From: Bradyrhizobium liaoningense
GTDB taxonomy: Bacteria; Pseudomonadota; Alphaproteobacteria; Rhizobiales; Xanthobacteraceae
Length of the DNA: 64,000 nucleotides
Direction of reading: 5' to 3'
Assembly: GCF_018130785.1 (NCBI RefSeq)
Contig: NZ_JAFCJT010000010.1
Span: 1 to 64,000, forward strand
The position numbers and the translations under genes are program-made. Shown here in pieces: positions 17,284-25,805 of this stretch. Position 1 is the first letter of the stretch. Every line of letters begins with the position of its first letter. The notes beneath the pieces were generated by a model. It was given only the letters and a program-made list of their open reading frames with translations. It was not told where the DNA came from and ran no database searches.

Positions 17284-18210
17284 TCAGTCGCTTTCTGCCC
17301 CATGTTGCTGGTGTGGCGCTGTGCGCTCCAGCAGCGTGCTCTCCTTGCGGACCTCGTTGAGAAAGGCCCTGGCCAGGCGCGACAGCGGCTCGGCTTCCGA
17401 CCATAGCATATAGGCCACCGCATGCGTCGTCGGCGTGAACGGCCGGACGACGAGGCCGCTGCCGCCGTTCTGCCGCGGCGAGAAGGGATCGACCACCGCG
17501 GCGCCGACGCCGGCGGCAGCGAGCACGCAGGCCGTGTTGCAGTAACGCACCTCGACGGTCGGCCGGAACGGCGCACCAGCGCGAGCAAAGCTGTCGCGCA
17601 CGGCCTCACCGAGCCGCGTGCCGCGCTCAAGTCCGATGAAGGGCAGCCCGGAGAGATCCGCAGCCGAGATCACCGGCTGATCGGCGAGTGGATGCTGCGG
17701 TGGCAGCACGCAGACCATCTCGCCGGTATGCACCACCTCATGCGCGATCCCGGGATGATGCGTCAGCCCGAGCGCGAAGCCGAGTTCGGCGACGCGGCTG
17801 AGCACGCCCTCGATGATGCCCTCGTAGCGCCGCACGTCGAAGAACACGCGCGTCTCCGGGCGGCGGCGCAGGAAGCCGGATAGTGCGGAAGGGATGATGC
17901 TGTAGGCCAGCGGCGGCGTCGCGACGATGGAAAGATGCCCGGAGCGGTTCTCGCGCAGATCGCGCACGCGGCTCTCGAGTTTTGCGTGCAGCGCAAAGAT
18001 CGCCTCGCTCTCCTTGTAGAGCGCCATCGCCTCCGCGGTTGGAAACAGCCGGTTGTTGACGCGCTCGAACAGCGCAAAGCCTGCCTGCGCCTCCATCGTC
18101 TTCAGCGCGTTGCTGACCGCGGGCTGCGATAGCGCCAGTTCCTCCGCCGCCGCCACCGTGGTGCGGTGGCGGATGACGGCACGCAGGATTTCGAGCTGAC
18201 GCAGGTTCAT
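17284..18210 (-). CDS. LysR-family transcriptional regulator of the N-carbamoyl amino acid island
   Basis: This 308-residue protein begins MNLRQLEILRAVIRHRT with the LysR winged helix (AAEELALSQPAVSNALKTME), followed by a periplasmic-binding-protein-like effector domain. ATG at 18210 gives the normal LysR length. It is divergent from the N-carbamoyl-D-amino-acid hydrolase gene across a 150-bp promoter region, the standard LysR arrangement, so it probably controls that operon in response to a pathway compound. Confidence 0.93.
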   Translation of the reverse strand: MNLRQLEILRAVIRHRTTVAAAEELALSQPAVSNALKTMEAQAGFALFERVNNRLFPTAEAMALYKESEAIFALHAKLESRVRDLRENRSGHLSIVATPPLAYSIIPSALSGFLRRRPETRVFFDVRRYEGIIEGVLSRVAELGFALGLTHHPGIAHEVVHTGEMVCVLPPQHPLADQPVISAADLSGLPFIGLERGTRLGEAVRDSFARAGAPFRPTVEVRYCNTACVLAAAGVGAAVVDPFSPRQNGGSGLVVRPFTPTTHAVAYMLWSEAEPLSRLARAFLNEVRKESTLLERTAPHQQHGAESD

Positions 18211-18227
18211 ATCACTGCCGATTATAC

Positions 18228-18238
18228 TTTGGGCCAAA
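18228..18238. promoter_or_regulatory. Candidate LysR operator in divergent promoter
   Basis: TTTGGGCCAAA is symmetric around a central G and lies 18 bp upstream of the LysR start in the divergent region to the N-carbamoyl hydrolase operon. LysR proteins usually bind interrupted dyads here. The match to a T-N11-A box is not exact, so the call is tentative. Confidence 0.4.
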
Positions 18239-18361
18239 ACATCATAGCAGAATGAATTGATTTTGCAGCCCCGCTTGCGCGTAATGGCCGCGGATTTGCA
18301 CGTCGCATCAAAGGGTTCATTCGCCCATTGAGGCAGCACTGCGCACAGATTGGAGGCAATC

Positions 18362-19318
18362 TTGGTTCGTGTCCTTCGCGCCGCCGCCGCTCAGATGGGG
18401 CCGACGCAAAAAGCCGATACGCGTGAGCATACGCTGAAGCGGATGCTCGACATGCTGGAGGAGGCCGCCCGCCGCGGCGCCAGCCTCGTGGTGTTTCCGG
18501 AGCTTGCCTTCACCACCTTCTTCCCGCGCTGGCTGCTCGAAGGCGAAGCGCTCGACCATTATTTCGAGCGCGGCATGCCGAACCCGGCCGTTGCAAAACT
18601 GTTCGACCGGGCGCGCGCGCTGCGCGTCGGCTTCTATGTCGGCTATGCCGAGCAGACAGCAGATGGCCGCCGCTATAATTGCGCCATCCTGGTCGATCGC
18701 GACGGCGAGATCCTCGGCCGCTATCGCAAGGTGCATCTGCCGGGCTCGGTCGAGCCGCGCGAAGGCGCGCGCTACCAGCAGCTCGAGAAGCGCTACTTCG
18801 AATATGGCGATCTCGGCTTTCCTGCTTTCCGTGCCGGCTCGTCCTGGGCCCACGCCATCATGGGCATGATGATCTGCAACGATCGCCGCTGGCCGGAATC
18901 CTGGCGCGTGCTTGGCCTGCAAGGCGTCGAGCTCGTCTGCATCGGCTACAATTCGGCGGCCTACGATCCCAATGGCGGCACGACGGAAGACGGAGCGCTC
19001 CGCACCTTCCATTCGACGCTGGTGACGCAAGCCAACGCCTACATGAACGCGACCTGGGCGATCTCGGTGGCGAAGGCGGGCGAGGAGGACGGCTCCGGGC
19101 TGATCGGTGGCTCCTGCATCGTCGATCCCAATGGCCGCATCGTCGCGCAAGCGCAGACCTTGGCCGACGAGGTGATCGTCGCCGACCTCGATCTCGACCT
19201 CTGCCGCCAGGGCAAGGACAAGATGTTCAACTTCGCCGCCCACCGGCGACCGGAGCAATACAGGGTGATCACCGAGCGCGCCGGCGTCATCGAGCCGGCC
19301 GTTCTCGACGCGGACTGA
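18362..19318 (+). CDS. N-carbamoyl-D-amino-acid amidohydrolase (D-carbamoylase)
   Basis: This 318-residue nitrilase-superfamily enzyme hydrolyses N-carbamoyl-D-amino acids to the D-amino acid, CO2 and ammonia. The catalytic triad is visible as Glu47 (VVFPELAF), Lys123 (YRKVHLPG) and Cys172 (MMICNDRRWPE). These motifs and much of the surrounding sequence resemble the Agrobacterium D-carbamoylase as remembered. The start is taken as TTG 18362, five bp after GGAGG, which also puts Glu at 47 as in the known enzyme. An in-frame TTG lies at 18350. It is the first gene of a co-oriented run to 27175. Confidence 0.93.
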   Translation: MVRVLRAAAAQMGPTQKADTREHTLKRMLDMLEEAARRGASLVVFPELAFTTFFPRWLLEGEALDHYFERGMPNPAVAKLFDRARALRVGFYVGYAEQTADGRRYNCAILVDRDGEILGRYRKVHLPGSVEPREGARYQQLEKRYFEYGDLGFPAFRAGSSWAHAIMGMMICNDRRWPESWRVLGLQGVELVCIGYNSAAYDPNGGTTEDGALRTFHSTLVTQANAYMNATWAISVAKAGEEDGSGLIGGSCIVDPNGRIVAQAQTLADEVIVADLDLDLCRQGKDKMFNFAAHRRPEQYRVITERAGVIEPAVLDAD

Positions 19319-19354
19319 CGGGATCTCTCCAACGGCGTTGGCAAAGGAGCTGAC

Positions 19355-20182
19355 ATGACACGTCTCTCGCATTTCCTTGGGCTAGCAGCATTGGTTGCCG
19401 CGACGTCCGCACAGGCGGCCGAGCTTCCGGCGGAGATCAAGCAGGCGGGCACGCTGAAGCTCACAGTCAACTCCACCTACGCGCCGATGGAATATCGCGA
19501 TCCCGCGACGAACGAACTCGTCGGCCTCGACATCGATCTCGCCAACGAGCTCGCCAAGCGGCTCGGCGGCCTCAAGATCGTCTGGAGCGAGACGCCGTTC
19601 GCCGAGCTGATCCCCTCACTCCAGACCAGGCGTGCCGATTTCATCATCTCCGGCATCTCCGACCGCGCCTCGCGGCGCGAGACCGCCGATTTCGTCGACT
19701 ACCTCGGAACCGGTCCGCAGTTCTTCGTGATGGCGGAGAACGGCGCCAAGGACGCGACCGATCTCTGTGGTAAGAAGGTCGGCACCACGCGCAGCACCAG
19801 CTTCCCGGTCGAGATCGAGAAGTGGAGCAAGCAGAATTGCGAGCCAGCCGGCAAGCCGGCCATTCAGTACGTCCCGGGCGAGAATTCTATCGACGTCCGC
19901 AACCAGCTCAAGCAGGGCCGCATCGACGCCGCCGTGCAGGGCAGCGAGACGCTGCCTTACGCGCAGACACAGGAGCGCGGCAAATATCGCGTCGTCGGCG
20001 AGCCGTTCGCCAAAGGCTATCAAGGCATCATGTTCCGCAAGGACGACACCGTCTTGCGCGAGGTGGTGACGGAGAAGCTCGCGGCCATGATCGCCGACGG
20101 CTCCTACAAGGCCGTCCTCGACAAATGGGGCCTCGGCGCCAACGCGGTCGCCCAGCCCATGCTGAACGCGGCGCCGCAATGA
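19355..20182 (+). CDS. Polar amino-acid ABC transporter substrate-binding protein (paralog 1)
   Basis: This 275-residue periplasmic protein has a Sec signal (HFLGLAALVAATSAQA) and the SBP family 3 pattern ELPAEIKQAGTLKL, GLDIDLANELA and IDAAVQGSETLPY. It is paralogous to the protein at 21814-22644. The start has AAAGGAG upstream, and the stop overlaps the permease start (ATGA). It probably binds an amino acid or carbamoyl-amino acid feeding the adjacent D-carbamoylase. Confidence 0.93.
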   Translation: MTRLSHFLGLAALVAATSAQAAELPAEIKQAGTLKLTVNSTYAPMEYRDPATNELVGLDIDLANELAKRLGGLKIVWSETPFAELIPSLQTRRADFIISGISDRASRRETADFVDYLGTGPQFFVMAENGAKDATDLCGKKVGTTRSTSFPVEIEKWSKQNCEPAGKPAIQYVPGENSIDVRNQLKQGRIDAAVQGSETLPYAQTQERGKYRVVGEPFAKGYQGIMFRKDDTVLREVVTEKLAAMIADGSYKAVLDKWGLGANAVAQPMLNAAPQ

Positions 20183-21036
20183 AGCCGGCGCCGGCGCTCG
20201 CGGAGGGGTTTCCCGATCTGTCGGGGATGCGGATCGCGCGCGAGCCGCACTGGTTTCGCTGGCTCAGCGCGGCCCTGATCGTCCTCGTGCTGGCGGCGAT
20301 CGTGCGCGCCTTCGCCGGCGGTCAGATCGAATGGTCCTATGTCAGCCGCTTCCTGACCGCAAAAGTCATCCTCGAAGGCATCGTCAACACCATGGTGATG
20401 GCGGTGCTGGCAATGGCGCTCGGCATTGTCCTCGGCATTGTCGTGGCGATCATGCGGCTGTCGCCCAATCCGGTGCTGAAGACGGTCGCGGCCGGCTACA
20501 CCTGGCTGTTCCGCGGCACGCCGCTGATCCTGCAATTGCTGCTGTGGTTCAATCTCGCGCTGGTGTTTCCGACCATCGGCATTCCCGGCCTGTGGAGCGC
20601 GCGCGCCGTCGACGTCATGACGCCGTTCCTCGCGGCGTTTCTCGGCCTCGGCATCAACCAGGGCGCCTACACGTCCGAAGTGATGCGCGCCGGCATGCTG
20701 TCGGTCGACATCGGGCAATACGAAGCGGCGCAGGCGATCGGCATGGGGCGGCTGCGCGCGCTGCGGCGGATCGTCCTGCCGCAGGCGATGCGCGTGGTGA
20801 TCCCGCCGCTCGGCAACGAGTTCATCGGCATGGTGAAGGCGACCTCGCTCGCGAGCGTCATCCAGTATCCGGAACTGCTGCACAACGCCGAAAATATCTA
20901 CTACGCTAATTCCCGCGTGATCGAGCTCCTGATCGTCGCCGGGCTCTGGTACCTGCTCGTGGTCTCGATCCTGACGCCGCTCCAGATGCTGCTCGAACGC
21001 CGTTTTGCCCGCGGCACATTGCGGCTAGCGCGATGA
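20179..21036 (+). CDS. Polar amino-acid ABC transporter permease (HisM/GlnP type)
   Basis: This 285-residue membrane protein has about five helices and the HEQ-family EAA loop EAAQAIGMGRLRALRRIVLPQA. An extended cytoplasmic N-terminus of about 40 residues precedes the first helix. ATG 20179 overlaps the SBP stop by 4 bp, and the end overlaps the ATPase start by 4 bp. A single permease gene implies a homodimer. Confidence 0.94.
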   Translation: MKPAPALAEGFPDLSGMRIAREPHWFRWLSAALIVLVLAAIVRAFAGGQIEWSYVSRFLTAKVILEGIVNTMVMAVLAMALGIVLGIVVAIMRLSPNPVLKTVAAGYTWLFRGTPLILQLLLWFNLALVFPTIGIPGLWSARAVDVMTPFLAAFLGLGINQGAYTSEVMRAGMLSVDIGQYEAAQAIGMGRLRALRRIVLPQAMRVVIPPLGNEFIGMVKATSLASVIQYPELLHNAENIYYANSRVIELLIVAGLWYLLVVSILTPLQMLLERRFARGTLRLAR

Positions 21037-21797
21037 CAAAACCCCTCGTCGCGATCCGCTCGGTCAGCAAGAGTTTTGGAGAGTTCCAGGCTCTCAAGAC
21101 CGTCTCGCTCGACGTCTGGCCCGGCGAGGTGATGTGCCTGATCGGCGCCTCCGGCTCGGGCAAGACCACGCTGCTCCGCTGCATCAACCAGCTTGCCGCG
21201 ATCGATGCCGGTGGCATCTGGCTCGACGGCGAACTCCTGGGCGTGCGCGAGCAGGGCGGGAGACTCCATCGACTTAACGAGCGCGCGATCGGGCGGCAGC
21301 GATTGAAGACCGGCATGGTGTTCCAGCGCTTCAACCTGTTTCCGCACAAGACGGCGCTGGAGAACATCACCGAAGGCCCGCTTCAGGTGCAGGGACGCAA
21401 GTCCGACGAGGTGCGCGCGGAGGCACTCGAACTGCTCCGGCGCGTCGGATTGTCCGCCAAGGCGGACTGGTATCCCGCGCAGCTCTCCGGCGGCCAGCAG
21501 CAGCGCGTGGCGATTGCGCGCGCGCTCGCCATGAAGCCGATGCTGATGTTGTTCGACGAGCCGACCAGCGCACTCGATCCGGAACTCGTCGGCGAGGTAC
21601 TCGCGGTCATGAAGGAACTGGCGCGCAGCGGCATGACCATGATGGTGGTGACACACGAGCTCGGCTTCGCGCGCGAGGTCGCAGACCGCGTCGTCTACAT
21701 GGATCAGGGTGCTATCGTCGAGCAGGGACGCGCATCGGACGTGTTGGGCGCACCGCGCGAGGAGCGCACCAAGGCATTTCTTTCGGCAGTGATCTGA
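21033..21797 (+). CDS. Polar amino-acid ABC transporter ATP-binding protein
   Basis: This 254-residue ATPase has Walker A GASGSGKTT, signature LSGGQQQRVAIARALA, Walker B MLMLFDEPTSALDPE and switch His (VVTHELG). It matches GlnQ/HisP-type proteins. It overlaps the permease by 4 bp and is followed 16 bp later by a second binding protein, which may share the same permease. Confidence 0.95.
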   Translation: MTKPLVAIRSVSKSFGEFQALKTVSLDVWPGEVMCLIGASGSGKTTLLRCINQLAAIDAGGIWLDGELLGVREQGGRLHRLNERAIGRQRLKTGMVFQRFNLFPHKTALENITEGPLQVQGRKSDEVRAEALELLRRVGLSAKADWYPAQLSGGQQQRVAIARALAMKPMLMLFDEPTSALDPELVGEVLAVMKELARSGMTMMVVTHELGFAREVADRVVYMDQGAIVEQGRASDVLGAPREERTKAFLSAVI

Positions 21798-21813
21798 AAA
21801 TGGGGGCGCGTTG

Positions 21814-22644
21814 ATGAAAAGACTGTTGGTTGCGGCGGCGTTCGTAGGCGCCATGGGTGCTTCGGCTCTAAGTGTTCAGGCTGGGGCGATCGAGCTGCCC
21901 GCGGAGATCGCCAAGCGCGGCAGCATCAAGGTGGCGCTGGTGCCGAACTATCCGCCGATGGAGTTCCGCGATCCCGCCACCAATACGCTGTCCGGCTTCG
22001 ACATCGATCTCGGCGAAGCCATCGGCCGCAAGCTCGGAATCAAGATCGAATGGCAGGAGACGAGCTTCGATCAGTTCATGCCGTCGATCTCGACCGGCCG
22101 TGTCGACGCGATCCTCTCCGGCTTCACCGACTACGCCAGCCGGCACGAGACGGCGACCTTCATCGACTATCTCCGTACCGGCCCGCATTTCTTCGTGCAG
22201 CAGTCGCGTGCGGCGGAGTTCAAGGACATGGCCGCGTTCTGCGGCAAGAAGGTCGGCGCCAGCCGCCGCACCATGTTCCCCGCCATGATCAATGCCTGGA
22301 GCGAGAAGAGTTGCGGCAGCACCCCGGTTGTTTTCGTCGGCACCGACGGCTCGGCTGACGCCCGCACCCAGCTGAAGCAGGGCCGCATCGACGCCGCCGT
22401 ACAGGGCAACGAGACCCTTCCTTATATCATGGACCTCGAACCCGGCGCCTATACGCCGGTCGGCACGCCCATCGCGCCGCAATTCATCGGCATCGCCATT
22501 CCGGTCAAGGAAAAGGCGCTTCAGCAGGCCATGCTGGAGGCGGTCGACGCGCTGATCGCCGACGGCAGCTACAAGACCCTGCTTGCCAAGTGGAAACTGA
22601 CTGACAACGCACTCGAGAAGGCGACCATCAATGCTGGACAGTAA
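21814..22644 (+). CDS. Polar amino-acid ABC transporter substrate-binding protein (paralog 2)
   Basis: This 276-residue SBP has a signal peptide ending around SVQAGA. It shares with the protein at 19355-20182 the lines ELPAEI, PPMEFRDPATNTLSGFDIDL, FCGKKVGASR and LKQGRIDAAVQGNETLPY, so the two arose by duplication on either side of the permease/ATPase pair. ATG 21814 was chosen over the preceding TTG. Its 3' end overlaps the deacetylase-like gene by 14 bp. Confidence 0.93.
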   Translation: MKRLLVAAAFVGAMGASALSVQAGAIELPAEIAKRGSIKVALVPNYPPMEFRDPATNTLSGFDIDLGEAIGRKLGIKIEWQETSFDQFMPSISTGRVDAILSGFTDYASRHETATFIDYLRTGPHFFVQQSRAAEFKDMAAFCGKKVGASRRTMFPAMINAWSEKSCGSTPVVFVGTDGSADARTQLKQGRIDAAVQGNETLPYIMDLEPGAYTPVGTPIAPQFIGIAIPVKEKALQQAMLEAVDALIADGSYKTLLAKWKLTDNALEKATINAGQ

Positions 22645-23515
22645 GGCACTCCAGAGCATCCCGCTCGTCCCGGCCAACACCGCAGATCCCGCGCCGGAAT
22701 ATCCCTGGCCGAAGCCGTACAATTCGGCGATGTTTCTCTCCTTCGACGTGGACGCGGAGAGCGCCTGGACCAGCAAGGACGCCGTTCACGCACAGCGGCT
22801 CATCACCATGAGCTATGGTGGCTATGAGGCGCGCGTCGGCACGCCGAAGCTGCTGGAGTTGCTCGACCAGCTCGACCTCAAGGCGACCTTCTTCGTCACG
22901 GGATGGTCGGTCGACGCCCATCCGGCGATGGCCGAATCCATCCTCAAGGCTGGCCACGAGATCGGTCATCACGGCTATCACCATCTCTTGCCCGATCCCG
23001 GTGACCCCTGGATTGAGGAGGAGCTGGAGCGCGGCTTCGAGGCGCTGAAGCGCCGGCTCGGCGTCAGGCCGACCGGCTATCGCGCGCCTTACGGCGAATT
23101 CACCGAGGAGCTGCGCGTTGCGCTGGTGCGCCACGGCATCGTTTACACGTCCTCGTTCCGCGACGATGTGCGGCCCTATCGCCATCGCCTCGCCGACGGC
23201 AAGCTCGGCACGATCGAGCTGCCGGTGACCGCGAGCTATGACGACTGGATGCACGGCCTCTCGGCCCGTTTCAGCCCGCGCTCGATCTTCCCCAAGGAGC
23301 ACGTGCTCTCGATCTGGAAGGACGAGCTCGACGAAACCAGGGACTGGGGTGCGATGGTGACGACGGTGCTGCACCCGCAATGCAGCGGCCGTCCGATGCG
23401 GCTGCGCCTGCTGCGCGAGTTCCTGACCTACGCAAAGTCGTGCCCTGACGTCTGGATCACGACCGGCGAGAAGATCGCGGAAAACTTCCTGCGCCACGAA
23501 GCCGGTAGCCGCTGA
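22631..23515 (+). CDS. Polysaccharide-deacetylase-fold hydrolase, PuuE/cyclic-imidase-like
   Basis: This 294-residue NodB-homology protein has no signal peptide, so it is cytoplasmic, unlike true polysaccharide deacetylases. Motif 1 is FLSFDVDAES, motif 2 is GHEIGHHGYHH (metal His), motif 3 is YRAPYGEF, and a C-terminal VLHPQCSGRP holds the conserved His. Cytoplasmic members of this family include metal-independent allantoinase PuuE and cyclic imide hydrolases that open five-membered ring amides. Between a D-carbamoylase and a hydantoin-type racemase, it is a good candidate for the ring-opening enzyme of the pathway. That role is inference. Confidence 0.85.
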   Translation: MLDSKALQSIPLVPANTADPAPEYPWPKPYNSAMFLSFDVDAESAWTSKDAVHAQRLITMSYGGYEARVGTPKLLELLDQLDLKATFFVTGWSVDAHPAMAESILKAGHEIGHHGYHHLLPDPGDPWIEEELERGFEALKRRLGVRPTGYRAPYGEFTEELRVALVRHGIVYTSSFRDDVRPYRHRLADGKLGTIELPVTASYDDWMHGLSARFSPRSIFPKEHVLSIWKDELDETRDWGAMVTTVLHPQCSGRPMRLRLLREFLTYAKSCPDVWITTGEKIAENFLRHEAGSR

Positions 23516-23523
23516 GTACTGTC

Positions 23524-24180
23524 ATGACCCGTCGTCGCATCCTCGTCATCAACCCCAACTCCTCGGCGTCGGTGACGGCGGCGATCGACGAGGCGGTCGC
23601 GCCGCTGCGCATCGCCGGCGGGCCTGACATCGAGGTGGTCGGCCTCGCCGAGGGACCGCCGGGCATCAGCTCGCAGCGCGATGCCGACAGCGTGGTCATG
23701 CCGCTGGTCAACCGTGTGTCGCGCGACAATGCGGATGCCTTCGTGCTTGCCTGCTTCAGCGATCCCGGCCTGCATGCGGTGCGCGAGGCGGCAGGCACGC
23801 GCCCGGTGATGGGGATCGCCGAATGCGGCATCTTCCGCGCGCTGATGCTGGGCGAGCGGTTCGGCATCATCGCGCTCTCGCCGTCGAGCATCCGCCGCCA
23901 GCAGCGCATGGCGCGGGTGATGGGCGTCGACAGCCGCTATGCCGGAAGCTGGTCGGTCGGCGCAAGCGCGGCGGAGACGGCAGGCGCCGATATCCGCGGT
24001 CGATTGATCGAGGCCGGCCGCGCGCTGGTCACGCAATGCCGCGCCGATGTCGTGGTGATGGGCTGCGCCGGCATGGCCTCGCACCGCGCGGCCATTGCGG
24101 AGGCAACCGGCGTGCCCGTCATTGAGCCCGCACAGCAGGCAGTCGCGGCCGCGATCGGGGCGGTCTTGTTGAATACGTAA
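23524..24180 (+). CDS. Asp/Glu/hydantoin racemase family protein
   Basis: This 218-residue protein has the N-terminal RILVINPNSSASVT typical of hydantoin racemases and the two catalytic-type Cys segments VLACFSDPGL and VMGCAGMASH. It starts 8 bp after the deacetylase-like gene. It would interconvert D- and L-5-substituted hydantoins or related compounds so that the D-specific hydrolase can use both. Allantoin racemase is a close alternative function. Confidence 0.9.
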   Translation: MTRRRILVINPNSSASVTAAIDEAVAPLRIAGGPDIEVVGLAEGPPGISSQRDADSVVMPLVNRVSRDNADAFVLACFSDPGLHAVREAAGTRPVMGIAECGIFRALMLGERFGIIALSPSSIRRQQRMARVMGVDSRYAGSWSVGASAAETAGADIRGRLIEAGRALVTQCRADVVVMGCAGMASHRAAIAEATGVPVIEPAQQAVAAAIGAVLLNT

Positions 24181-24221
24181 GAAGAATCCACGCAGTTCGA
24201 TTCCGTCAGGAGCCCTTTGTA

Positions 24222-25805
24222 ATGCCTATCTCCCGCCGTTCGCTCCTTGGGGCTGCCGCTGCAATGCCGGCGCTTTCGCTGCCGGGCATCGTTCGTGCCG
24301 AAGCGCAGAGCACCTTGCGTTTCATTCCCGTCATCGACCTTGCCTTCGTTGATCCCATCTATTCGACCGCGCAGGTGTCGCGAAACCATGGCTTCATGGC
24401 CTACGATACGCTCTACGGCATGAGCTCCTCGCTGCAGGTCTCGCCGCAGATGCTGTCGGGACACGCTATCTCCGGCGACCAGCTCCAGTGGGACCTCACG
24501 CTTCGCGACGGCCTGTTCTGGCATGACGGCGAGCGCGTGCTCGCCCGTGACTGCGTCGCCAGCATCCGCCGCTGGGCGGCGCGCGACGGCTTTGGTGGCG
24601 AGCTGCTGGAGGCGACCGCCGAGCTGTCTGCCGCTGACGACCGTACCATCCGTTTCCGTCTCAAGCGTCCGTTCCCGCTGTTGCCTCAGGCGCTCGGCAA
24701 GGCCGCGATCAATCCCTGCTTCATGATGCCCGAGCGGCTGGCGAGCCAGGATCCATTCAAGCCGCTGACCGAGGTCATCGGCAGCGGGCCGTTCCGCTAC
24801 CTCGCCGACGAACGCGTGCAGGGCGCGCGCAACGCCTACGCCAAGTTCGATCGCTACCAGCCGCGCACCGACGGCAAGCCGGATTGGACTGCGGGCCCGA
24901 AGATCGTGCATTACGATCGCGTGGTCTGGACCACCACACCCGATGCCGGCACCGGCGTCGCCGCGCTTCAGACCGGCGAGCAGGACTGGCAGGAGACCAC
25001 GCCGCACGATCTGCTGCCGATCATCAAGGCGGCCGGCGATATCGAGACGCGCATCCTCGATCCCAGAGGCTACGCCTGCATGCTGCGCCTCAATCATCTG
25101 CAGCCGCCGTTCGACAATCCTGCCGTGCGCCGCGCGCTGCTGGGTGCGATCGACCAATCCGCCTTCATGACAGCCGTGGCCGGCACCGATCCGGCCTTCC
25201 AGGTGTCGCCGATCGGCTATTTCGCGCCTGATACCCCGATGGCGAGCGACGTCGGCCTCGAGGTGTTCCGCGGCCCGCGCGACTACGCCAAGGTCAAGGC
25301 CGAGCTGAAGGCCGCCGGTTACAATGGCGAGAAGATCGTGGTGCTCGTCCCGACCAATTCGCTGGCGCAGAAGCCGCTCGGCGAGATCGCGGTCGACAGC
25401 TTGCGCAAGGCCGGCATGAACGTCGAATATGCCGGGCTCGATTTCGCCGTCGTGTTGCAGCGTCAGCTCAAGAAGGAGCCGATCGGGCAGGGCGGCTGGA
25501 GCGCGGCGGTCGGCAACTGGCAGGGTATCGACTGGCTCAATCCGGCCGGCAACACCAATATCCGCGGCGAAGGCAAGGTCGCTGGCTGGTACGCGAGCGA
25601 GAGGATGGGGGCCTTACGCAGCCAGTGGCTGGCCGCCTCCGAGCTTGCAGAGCAGCAGCGCATCTGCCGCGAGATCCAGGCGGTGGCGTTCGAGGAAATC
25701 CCCTATATTCCGATCGGCCTGTACAAGCAGCCGACCGCCTATCGCAAAGCCATCACCGGCATTCTCGACGGCACCGCCGTCTTCTGGAACGTACGCCCCG
25801 CATGA
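24222..25805 (+). CDS. Tat-exported ABC transporter substrate-binding protein, peptide/family 5 type
   Basis: This 527-residue periplasmic protein has the Tat signal ISRRSLLGAAAAMPALSLPG. It is a family 5 (DppA/OppA-like) binding protein, with LRDGLFWHDGERV and LNHLQPPFDNPAVRRALL as typical lines. No matching permease or ATPase genes follow, so it is an orphan that either uses distant components or acts with an enzyme partner. Its stop overlaps the amidohydrolase ATG by 4 bp, tying the two together. Confidence 0.92.
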   Translation: MPISRRSLLGAAAAMPALSLPGIVRAEAQSTLRFIPVIDLAFVDPIYSTAQVSRNHGFMAYDTLYGMSSSLQVSPQMLSGHAISGDQLQWDLTLRDGLFWHDGERVLARDCVASIRRWAARDGFGGELLEATAELSAADDRTIRFRLKRPFPLLPQALGKAAINPCFMMPERLASQDPFKPLTEVIGSGPFRYLADERVQGARNAYAKFDRYQPRTDGKPDWTAGPKIVHYDRVVWTTTPDAGTGVAALQTGEQDWQETTPHDLLPIIKAAGDIETRILDPRGYACMLRLNHLQPPFDNPAVRRALLGAIDQSAFMTAVAGTDPAFQVSPIGYFAPDTPMASDVGLEVFRGPRDYAKVKAELKAAGYNGEKIVVLVPTNSLAQKPLGEIAVDSLRKAGMNVEYAGLDFAVVLQRQLKKEPIGQGGWSAAVGNWQGIDWLNPAGNTNIRGEGKVAGWYASERMGALRSQWLAASELAEQQRICREIQAVAFEEIPYIPIGLYKQPTAYRKAITGILDGTAVFWNVRPA

